This document shows, piece after piece, positions 50,607 to 56,110 of a DNA stretch of 64,000 bases. The notes beneath the pieces were generated by a model that ran no database searches, was not told the DNA's origin, and saw nothing but the letters and a program-made list of their open reading frames with translations. The position numbers and the translations under genes are program-made. Source of the stretch: a virus. Positions within the stretch are counted from its first letter, which is position 1, and every line of letters starts with the position of its first letter. The stretch spans positions 79,879-143,878 of the IMG/VR virus record IMGVR_UViG_3300037042_003932. One strand, given 5' to 3'.

Positions 50607-50766
50607 AGATATTGTCCAAGCACCGCCCGATCTCCTCGACTAGCTTATTCGTGTTTTCCTTGAGCTTCGCGTTGATAACGATGAGCTCTTTGTTCATGTC
50701 CATCAGGTCTTTTTTCATCTCTGGTGCAATTTTAGAGGGAGCACGTACGATTCTTCTTCTAGACAT
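50413..50766 (-). CDS. Hypothetical coiled-coil protein with Thr/Ser/Pro tail, antisense overlap
   Basis: A 117-aa protein with AGGAG before the ATG at 50764-50766. The N-terminal half is helical (IAPEMKKDLMDMNKELIVIN), followed by CLDNIFTRLERIEEHCGIVLP. The last about 45 residues are low-complexity Thr/Ser/Glu/Pro. Those last codons lie opposite the 3' end of the HExxH gene (194-nt convergent overlap). Confidence 0.6.
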   Translation of the reverse strand: MSRRRIVRAPSKIAPEMKKDLMDMNKELIVINAKLKENTNKLVEEIGRCLDNIFTRLERIEEHCGIVLPREEEPCQTTDVPTSETAMATDTTETSSTPESPSPVEEPVSSDSAAEPT

Positions 50767-50779
50767 TTTTTTCTCCTTG

Positions 50780-51007
50780 TCACATTACGCTGTAAATGGT
50801 GCGTAGGTACTTTGCCACGACTCGGAAATCTACTCTACTTATTTCGCTCCTTCCGTGAACCTTATTCAGGTCTTTAGGTTGTAACAGCAGATAGAAGGTC
50901 GCAGTTCGAAGACCTACTCCTTTTGTTAGGTGCTGCATAAGTACTGAGATCACGTACTTATCTCCATACTCATGTGTTCCTGTAATATATATGCTCGGTT
51001 TCAGCAA
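50780..51007 (-). CDS. Small-ORF block protein
   Basis: A 75-aa frame from a TTG at 51005-51007. A GTG at 50953 with GGAG 8 nt upstream is an equally good start (57 aa). The longer form aligns with the next protein from the first strand on (SIYITGTHE against DFYLVTSGN), which favours TTG. It ends with AKYLRTIYSVM. Confidence 0.5.
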   Translation of the reverse strand: MLKPSIYITGTHEYGDKYVISVLMQHLTKGVGLRTATFYLLLQPKDLNKVHGRSEISRVDFRVVAKYLRTIYSVM

Positions 51008-51233
51008 CGATATAGCCCATCCTTAACATCTGGCATAGTAAGCCCAGATAGTCAAATACGTCCTTATGGGTCGTGTGGTATGTTGGGATGTACGTGTAGC
51101 ATCTATAAGAAATGAACTTCAGATAATGCGAGAATCTTTTTGCGTTCATCGTCGTGGCTAATACGACAGCTTGGTTGAGGTTTCCTGAGGTTACTAAGTA
51201 AAAATCTTTGTCTTCGAAGATGCTAGTGTCCAT
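50970..51233 (-). CDS. Small-ORF block protein
   Basis: An 87-aa protein with a TAATG overlap and GGAGG 8 nt before the ATG at 51231-51233. Aromatic and Thr/Tyr-rich (YRCYTYIPTYHTTHKDVFDY). Weakly alignable to the preceding gene. Confidence 0.57.
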   Translation of the reverse strand: MDTSIFEDKDFYLVTSGNLNQAVVLATTMNAKRFSHYLKFISYRCYTYIPTYHTTHKDVFDYLGLLCQMLRMGYIVAETEHIYYRNT

Positions 51234-51418
51234 TAATCCAACCTCCACCAACCAAAGGGTATCTCTGTGATTCCCTTGAGTGCCCTTACTTCTTCATCGC
51301 GCAGCACACATATGCGATGATCTATAGGATATATACCCCATCGATTAAGCCACAACGTGTGGCCCCACCTCTGTCTTCTGCATTTCGTGAGTGACTTGTA
51401 TCTTTCAGCTGCTGGCAT
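51233..51418 (-). CDS. Small protein, WWRLD paralogue 1
   Basis: A 61-aa protein with AAGGA before the ATG at 51416-51418. It aligns along its length with the next gene: M-x-AA ... LT-x-CRR-x-RW at the start and W-W-R-L-D at the end. A clear tandem duplicate. Function unknown. Confidence 0.62.
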   Translation of the reverse strand: MPAAERYKSLTKCRRQRWGHTLWLNRWGIYPIDHRICVLRDEEVRALKGITEIPFGWWRLD

Positions 51419-51427
51419 GACATCCTT

Positions 51428-51616
51428 TCAATCCAACCTCCACCAGTGTAAAGGTCTCTCGAGTAATGCTTGGGTTGCTTGGGTTTCTTCGATCATCCAA
51501 AGTTTAATAGAGGTGTTTTTATTGACTACGACACGCGACCGTACAACCTTCAACATAAAGTCCCATCTATTTCGGCGACACCAGGTCAACGTCCTATACA
51601 GATCTGCTGCGGTCAT
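51428..51616 (-). CDS. Small protein, WWRLD paralogue 2
   Basis: A 62-aa protein from the ATG at 51614-51616 with the same AAGGAcacc-type site as its paralogue. It shares TAADLYRTLTWCRRNRW and the PLHWWRLD end. The middle has diverged freely. Confidence 0.62.
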   Translation of the reverse strand: MTAADLYRTLTWCRRNRWDFMLKVVRSRVVVNKNTSIKLWMIEETQATQALLERPLHWWRLD

Positions 51617-51842
51617 GGTGTCCTTTCTCCATACGGTGAATCCCAAAGGCTGTGAGGGCTTTGGCTGTCTCTATGAACCTTTGGTCTTGGCGTTCCGACC
51701 GAAGAGTATCTGTGAGCCTGTTACGGATTAAATCAGCATAGATGTGATAAAAGGTCAGAGCAGCGCAAATCCAACAGTTGGATGCATACGTCATCATGTT
51801 GATGGGGTGTGCGTAAAAGGTAACGTCAAATGGGGTACGCAT
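51594..51842 (-). CDS. Small-ORF block protein
   Basis: An 82-aa protein with GGAG 7 nt before the ATG at 51840-51842. Hydrophobic, Cys-containing centre (NMMTYASNCWICAALTFYHIY). It overlaps its downstream neighbour by 23 nt. Function unknown. Confidence 0.55.
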   Translation of the reverse strand: MRTPFDVTFYAHPINMMTYASNCWICAALTFYHIYADLIRNRLTDTLRSERQDQRFIETAKALTAFGIHRMEKGHHDRSRSV

Positions 51843-52026
51843 TACGAAACTCCATAGCGACTGAGACAAAGTAATAATGGAACATAGTGTGGTTGCGCAC
51901 TTTTCGATGCTCCTCTCCCGCTGCTTCTTCGCGATACATCAGCTTGAACACACCATTTCCCAACCCGACAGACGCTGCAATAAGGCTAGTTAAGCGCATA
52001 CGCTTAATCTCTTCATGGTCATACAC
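51826..52026 (-). CDS. Small-ORF block protein
   Basis: A 66-aa protein from a GTG at 52024-52026, GGAG 10 nt upstream, 8-nt overlap with its upstream neighbour. Helical and basic; ends with YYFVSVAMEFRNAYPI, again an amphipathic helix with late aromatics. Confidence 0.52.
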   Translation of the reverse strand: MYDHEEIKRMRLTSLIAASVGLGNGVFKLMYREEAAGEEHRKVRNHTMFHYYFVSVAMEFRNAYPI

Positions 52027-52270
52027 GCCTAAAACTCTCCATAGCGCTGTAGTGACTGCGTAGTTGATTCATCAAGAACTTCGCATGGTTCAGGATGCTG
52101 GTATGATAGAAGTGACTAGGATACATATTCTGATGGTTCCGTGACAGGAGAGAGACATACTTCTCAAAGAAATCCCGTACAAAGCGTACATTCATGTCGT
52201 GTGCGCTTTTACAGTAACGATCACTGCTTATGATTGTTTTGTGGTTGATCACGTACGTCGTGGACAGCAT
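52019..52270 (-). CDS. Small-ORF block protein
   Basis: An 83-aa protein with AGGAGG before the ATG at 52268-52270. The C-terminal LMNQLRSHYSAMESFRR matches the block's recurring motif (hydrophobic-x3-L-x2-xY-x-x-ME-x-x-RR). N-terminal half basic and polar. Confidence 0.58.
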   Translation of the reverse strand: MLSTTYVINHKTIISSDRYCKSAHDMNVRFVRDFFEKYVSLLSRNHQNMYPSHFYHTSILNHAKFLMNQLRSHYSAMESFRRV

Positions 52271-52493
52271 TCAATACCTCCTCGTATGTGTGAAACAAGA
52301 ACCGAATAGCCGAAGTCAAGTTGTACCCCACTAACCTGTCGTAGAATGCGATGGGTTGGTGAATCTCATAGCCCTTCTCGAAATAGTTATAAAGATTACT
52401 CTGACTTATGGCGTACTTTGTGTACCAGTACGTGTACGCCCCCTTTACGCAATCCAGTATATGCTCTGTGTGAGCTATCGTTTCTCCCGTCAT
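52221..52493 (-). CDS. Small-ORF block protein
   Basis: A 90-aa protein starting in an ATGA overlap. Tyr-rich (YTYWYTKYAISQSNLYNYF), with a helix TSAIRFLFHTYEEVLNAV. It overlaps its downstream neighbour by 50 nt. Confidence 0.52.
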   Translation of the reverse strand: MTGETIAHTEHILDCVKGAYTYWYTKYAISQSNLYNYFEKGYEIHQPIAFYDRLVGYNLTSAIRFLFHTYEEVLNAVHDVRDQPQNNHKQ

Positions 52494-52774
52494 GGCAAGA
52501 GTCCAAAGGTCAGTGTGTTCCTATAGAACGAGCGCAAGAGCCAACACGTTCGGTCAAAAGCTTCGTTGCGTTTCTTGTAAATGAACCTGTGGTTGAGCCG
52601 GGGCATCACACTCCACACATCAAGAAGACCCACACCCAATCGGATTCGACACCTCAGTTCGTGGTCCTCGTCATAGAGTTCGTTCATACGAGATACTGCG
52701 TTGGTGCTATTAACATTATTCAAGGGAACCATCCGACTTATGCGGTGTTCATCTACCGTAGGATGTATTTGCAA
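52490..52774 (-). CDS. Small-ORF block protein
   Basis: A 94-aa protein from a TTG at 52772-52774 with AAGGG 7 nt upstream; the ATG at 52732 is an alternative with a weaker site. Arg-rich with DRTCWLLRSFYRNTL near the end. Confidence 0.48.
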   Translation of the reverse strand: MQIHPTVDEHRISRMVPLNNVNSTNAVSRMNELYDEDHELRCRIRLGVGLLDVWSVMPRLNHRFIYKKRNEAFDRTCWLLRSFYRNTLTFGLLP

Positions 52775-53030
52775 AGAAGTTACCCTTCCCTTCTAGGTAC
52801 GTGTAATAACGCCAATGTACCATTACGATGTGTTTGAACCTCTCTCGAGTCAGCTCGTTTGTACCAGTTGCGTAGTTCCAAAAACGAAAACCTCCGCTCA
52901 CAGCTACGCGAAGATAACTGTCGTATTCCATGCGGACAGCTCCATGCAACTGTGAGGTTTTATTCGAGGTTTTCGCCATGAAAGTGACAGCTGCTGTTTC
53001 GTTATAGGGTCGAGGGACAAGCGTGTGCAT
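52749..53030 (-). CDS. Small-ORF block protein
   Basis: A 93-aa protein from the ATG at 53028-53030 with AAGGA 6 nt upstream. Contains a W/Y-rich helix near the C-terminus (FKHIVMVHWRYYTYLEGKG). Function unknown. Confidence 0.55.
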   Translation of the reverse strand: MHTLVPRPYNETAAVTFMAKTSNKTSQLHGAVRMEYDSYLRVAVSGGFRFWNYATGTNELTRERFKHIVMVHWRYYTYLEGKGNFFANTSYGR

Positions 53031-53044
53031 ACTCGGTCCTTTCT

Positions 53045-53302
53045 TTACGAGGTAAAGATTGCTAGCTCCCCGGCGTTTATGCGTCGCACGAATTGGGCAT
53101 AACGTATGTCGAAATGCGTATCCCAATAGAAGCGCCGCATATGAATGTTGATAACTCTTGACCAACCTCTCCAAACATTAGAAGGCATAAGATCGTCGGT
53201 GTTGTAAGGATCAGCGGCATAACTAATGAAATAGTTAAATAGGACCTCGCGCTGTTCACGCAATATACGGCTGTCCCGGCACAATTCCGTCAATAAGTTC
53301 AT
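53045..53302 (-). CDS. Small-ORF block protein, RR-tail family
   Basis: An 85-aa protein in a TGATG overlap. It aligns with the four genes to its right: M-N-x-L start, then EDS/RDS-x5-R, LFNYFISYA, and a C-terminal R-rich helix. Clear tandem paralogue. Confidence 0.6.
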   Translation of the reverse strand: MNLLTELCRDSRILREQREVLFNYFISYAADPYNTDDLMPSNVWRGWSRVINIHMRRFYWDTHFDIRYAQFVRRINAGELAIFTS

Positions 53303-53517
53303 CACTCCTCTCTCCTCCTCTTATATGCCTCAACCTCATAAGCATCATGCATATGCTCGGTAACATGCCGCAACTTATTTAAAAGGGTTAAGTAGCGGGG
53401 CGGCATACCCACTGGCCTCAAGGGGTAACGAAGGAGATAGACAAGATGTTGAAATAATACATACCTTAGATCTTGTACTCGTTTACTATCGTCGCATGCG
53501 AGCTTCAAAAAGTTCAT
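53302..53517 (-). CDS. Small-ORF block protein, RR-tail family
   Basis: A 71-aa protein with GAGGAGG before the ATG at 53515-53517. MNFLKLACDDSKRVQDLR at the start and YEVEAYKRRREE at the end are the family features. It overlaps its upstream neighbour by 32 nt. Confidence 0.6.
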   Translation of the reverse strand: MNFLKLACDDSKRVQDLRYVLFQHLVYLLRYPLRPVGMPPRYLTLLNKLRHVTEHMHDAYEVEAYKRRREE

Positions 53518-53740
53518 TACGCCTCCTCACGTTATCTCGCCGCATCAGCGTTTCTATTTCTCTGTAATGTGCCTGCATGCCACACGTGATTTGAAGGAAT
53601 CTTCCTTCGATATACTTATGCGACATGATGGCTGCGCATCGATGGTCGTACTTTGCGTGGTAAAGTAAATTCTCAAACAGCTGCTGTTTCTTGTCTCTCA
53701 GGGTGCAGCTATCCTCATAGATGTATGTTAAAGTGTTCAT
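53486..53740 (-). CDS. Small-ORF block protein, RR-tail family
   Basis: An 84-aa protein (MNTLTYIYEDSCTLRDKKQQ; MQAHYREIETLMRRDNVRRR) that matches the family both at the N-terminal strand and at the RR helix. Nucleotides 53740-53814 just upstream of its start belong to a near-identical repeat shared with 53978-54052. Confidence 0.62.
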   Translation of the reverse strand: MNTLTYIYEDSCTLRDKKQQLFENLLYHAKYDHRCAAIMSHKYIEGRFLQITCGMQAHYREIETLMRRDNVRRRNELFEARMRR

Positions 53741-53954
53741 AGCTTCTACGCCTACTCAGAGTTTCCATGTGCTCATACGCCGCCTTCAGGTTAGAAACTA
53801 CCATCGCAAATTGATCATCGACGTTGTCCTCGGATAAGAAATATGTGTGAACCGGTGATCCTTCTGAAGAACGAATGAAGTTCTCAAATCTCGTGGCGTT
53901 CTGGGTGTACAACAAGACACAGGCGTTGTGGGCGTATACCAAGAAAATGCTCAT
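53715..53954 (-). CDS. Small-ORF block protein, RR-tail family
   Basis: A 79-aa protein. MSIFLVYAHNACV opens and LKAAYEHMETLSRRRSYE closes the protein. It is the close paralogue of the next gene: the C-terminal 25 residues are almost identical while the middle has diverged. Confidence 0.65.
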   Translation of the reverse strand: MSIFLVYAHNACVLLYTQNATRFENFIRSSEGSPVHTYFLSEDNVDDQFAMVVSNLKAAYEHMETLSRRRSYEHFNIHL

Positions 53955-54052
53955 ACAATCTCGCTCCTTAATGTTTATAGTTTCTACGCCTACTCAGAGT
54001 TTCCATGTGCACATACGCCGCCTTCAGGTTAGAAACTACCAGTGCAAATCGG
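53740..54052. repeat. Direct repeat pair in the small-ORF block
   Basis: Copy 1 at 53740-53814 and copy 2 at 53978-54052, a 238-nt period, are near identical (a few substitutions in about 75 nt). They encode the C-terminal halves of two adjacent paralogues and the following gene boundary. Confidence 0.8.
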
Positions 54053-54192
54053 TCTTCACATGCTTCATACGATAAGAAGTACACGTGAACAGACGAGCCT
54101 TTTGCACAAAGGATAAAGTTTCTAAAGCGCGTAGCGTTGTGCCCCGTGTACGAGACACAAGAGTTATGAGCGTATATCATGAAAATGCTCAT
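53968..54192 (-). CDS. Small-ORF block protein, RR-tail family
   Basis: A 74-aa protein, the most similar neighbour of 53715-53954 (MSIFMIYAHNSCV; LKAAYVHMETLSRRRNYK). AGGAGC-type site upstream. The shared 3' segment suggests recent duplication or gene conversion. Confidence 0.65.
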   Translation of the reverse strand: MSIFMIYAHNSCVSYTGHNATRFRNFILCAKGSSVHVYFLSYEACEDRFALVVSNLKAAYVHMETLSRRRNYKH

Positions 54193-54455
54193 GCAGACTC
54201 GCTCCTTTCTGTGCTCATATATGTGTAGGCATCTTCAAGATCTTGAAACACACACTGGTAATATTCCAATTGGAAAGAACTAGACGCAAGAGATACGCGG
54301 GTAGATTGGGGTCTACGGGAATACGAACAGATGACAGCGAACTTCAACTTCATTTGTGCCCGAATGCGTCGGCTATCGTATACCGCAGCTCCCAAAGATT
54401 GTTCAAGCTCTTGAAAATCTCTTAACTTCTCTCGTGTATGCGACGAAATAGTCAT
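54189..54455 (-). CDS. Small-ORF block protein
   Basis: An 88-aa protein from the ATG at 54453-54455 with AGGAG 7 nt upstream. Helical start (TREKLRDFQELEQSLG) and the terminal helix FQDLEDAYTYMSTERSES, another variant of the block motif. Confidence 0.6.
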   Translation of the reverse strand: MTISSHTREKLRDFQELEQSLGAAVYDSRRIRAQMKLKFAVICSYSRRPQSTRVSLASSSFQLEYYQCVFQDLEDAYTYMSTERSESA

Positions 54456-54663
54456 ATGCACTCTCCTGATCTGCCACAGCGCAGCTAAACCAATAGGCAA
54501 GATGGTTGGTGACTATCTGAATCTCATACGCCTTGGGGGCGTTGGGAATCCTCATAACATACCGAATGCCTTCAAATGACTGAGCCACTGACGTCGTGGC
54601 TTGTCGCACAGACAATACGCCACGTAACGCGGTCGTGTCGTCCCTGGGTATGAAATAACCCAT
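54403..54663 (-). CDS. Small-ORF block protein
   Basis: An 86-aa protein with AGGAGG before the ATG at 54661-54663. It contains SAYDYFVAYTREVKRF at the end. It overlaps its downstream neighbour by 53 nt and is the first gene of the block in transcription order. Confidence 0.6.
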   Translation of the reverse strand: MGYFIPRDDTTALRGVLSVRQATTSVAQSFEGIRYVMRIPNAPKAYEIQIVTNHLAYWFSCAVADQESAYDYFVAYTREVKRFSRA

Positions 54664-54687
54664 GACGTCCTCCTCTCTGTTGGGGAT

Positions 54688-55050
54688 TTACGGTATGAGG
54701 CCGTTATCGCGAAGGAACTGCTCAGCCTTCTCCCCTGCAATCATGGGGGTCTCTGCGTCCTTCTCAATCTTTTGCCTCTTGGCTTTTTGCCACTCACCCT
54801 GCGCAATGACAAAGAAGGAACCGTAGTTCCTGTGAGCGAACCCTAGGTTTGCGATGGCCTTGTCGAACTCGCCGCTGGACATGTACTTGTCTACCAGTGC
54901 GACCTCGAGCTCGATCTTGTTCTTGAAGCCCGACAGCAACTGGAATAGCTCCGTGTTGTCCTCAATGATAGGGACGATCTCGTCCCAACGCTTCTGGATC
55001 AGTCCCTTGAGCTCTTGCGCGTTCTCTTTGATATCGTTGTGTAGTCCCAT
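54688..55050 (-). CDS. Helical hypothetical protein
   Basis: A 120-aa charged helical protein (LHNDIKENAQELKGLIQKRWDEI; EKDAETPMIAGEKAEQFLRDNG). It starts in a TGATG overlap. GC content and style differ from the small-ORF block. No family is recognised. Confidence 0.68.
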   Translation of the reverse strand: MGLHNDIKENAQELKGLIQKRWDEIVPIIEDNTELFQLLSGFKNKIELEVALVDKYMSSGEFDKAIANLGFAHRNYGSFFVIAQGEWQKAKRQKIEKDAETPMIAGEKAEQFLRDNGLIP

Positions 55051-55262
55051 CAGTCCCTCCTAATTGTTCTTTGGTCTTCCAACCGTTCCACCTTCTCTGA
55101 TAACACACCCCACGTTACGATGGCCACAAGGGAAGCCAGCGAGAACGTAGTGACCCAGGGAAGCACGATGAGCGATAATACCACCGTCGCTAGGGTCAGA
55201 CACGTACAGAACATCTTTCTAGTTTTCCGAGCCTTATAGAGTTCTAACTCGATGTGCGTCAC
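55050..55262 (-). CDS. Small membrane protein
   Basis: A 70-aa protein. I chose the GTG at 55260-55262, which has AGGAGG 4 nt upstream; an in-frame ATG at 55322 has no good site. Two hydrophobic helices (MFCTCLTLATVVLSLIVLPW and SLASLVAIVTWGVL) sit between basic ends. Could be a small holin-like or superinfection-related protein; not provable. Confidence 0.62.
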   Translation of the reverse strand: MTHIELELYKARKTRKMFCTCLTLATVVLSLIVLPWVTTFSLASLVAIVTWGVLSEKVERLEDQRTIRRD

Positions 55263-55326
55263 GGTCCCTCCTTTGATAGATTGTCTTCTTTGAACTCTTC
55301 TACCAAAAAAAGGAAGTTTCATCTGT

Positions 55327-55740
55327 TCAGGGTTTGGGGAATAGTGGGCTCTCCACGTAGTCCTTAGTGTCCGAGATGTCTGGGTAGAGCGGGACCATCT
55401 TGAGGGGGATGGAAGCCTTGAAGTCCTTGGAGTCCTCGACGAAACTCTCCAAGCACTCTTCGAATTTTGCGTTCACAAACTCACGCTTGGAGTTAATGAT
55501 CTTGGTCGTGACATTCCCATCGTCATCAACAGACACGAAGTGAATGGCACCGTTACCGACATGGATCTCTGGTTGTTCAACGTAAGTGAAAACCACAGAC
55601 GTCATGGCTGTCGTATCCGCCGTGAGCATCCTGTCGGTGTTGTAGCTGAAACGGGCGATGCGTCCAGATTGGACCTTACTCTTCAGAGAATCCAATTCCG
55701 CACAGATCATTTCCTTCGCCTTCTCGGTCATCTCCATCAT
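55327..55740 (-). CDS. Hypothetical protein
   Basis: A 137-aa protein. Three ATG codons lie near the AGGAG site; the one at 55740 was chosen, those at 55737 and 55731 are possible. Helical start and beta-rich middle (SVVFTYVEQPEIHVGNGAIHF, DDDGNVTTKII). No family is recognised. Confidence 0.62.
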   Translation of the reverse strand: MMEMTEKAKEMICAELDSLKSKVQSGRIARFSYNTDRMLTADTTAMTSVVFTYVEQPEIHVGNGAIHFVSVDDDGNVTTKIINSKREFVNAKFEECLESFVEDSKDFKASIPLKMVPLYPDISDTKDYVESPLFPKP

Positions 55741-55951
55741 CCTGCTCCTTCTCCAACGTAGAGTTGATAGCGTCAAACACAGCGTTTACGTAACTGTTAT
55801 TAGCGTATCTTATGGGTTGGAAAAGTAAAGGAGCAGGCAACATACAATCCCCCTGCCATAACATCTGGTTGTTAAAGCAAATCATAGGGATTACGTAAAC
55901 TCGCTCGACGGCGGAATGACCAAGCCCTGAGCCAAAGGATGACCTTCGCAT
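55676..55951 (-). CDS. Small hypothetical protein with acidic tail
   Basis: A 91-aa frame from the ATG at 55949-55951 with an AGG site 7 nt upstream; an in-frame ATG at 55885 is an alternative. The end is Asp/Glu-rich (EKEQDDGDDREGEGND). It overlaps the next gene by 65 nt in another frame. Confidence 0.45.
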   Translation of the reverse strand: MRRSSFGSGLGHSAVERVYVIPMICFNNQMLWQGDCMLPAPLLFQPIRYANNSYVNAVFDAINSTLEKEQDDGDDREGEGNDLCGIGFSEE

Positions 55952-56110
55952 ACCTAAGCCTAGTACCCTTCAAAAATGAAGACAACAGACCACTCCCTGG
56001 CATTAAAACTTTTGGTGGTGCTCTGAGGTTGCCAGGGTTGGCCCGAGGTGTGACTTTTTCAGTATAGGGATTCTTGAGTACGAAGCAACAGTATTTTACA
56101 GCGGAAAATT
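55952..56110 (-). promoter_or_regulatory. Intergenic region with candidate promoter and dyad
   Basis: A 159-nt gap. On the minus strand TTGCTT (56083-56088), a 16-nt spacer and TATACT (56061-56066) form a good promoter for the genes to the left. CCCTGGCA (55995-56002) and TGCCAGGG (56030-56037) form a perfect 8-bp inverted repeat downstream of it, a possible hairpin in the leader. Confidence 0.5.
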
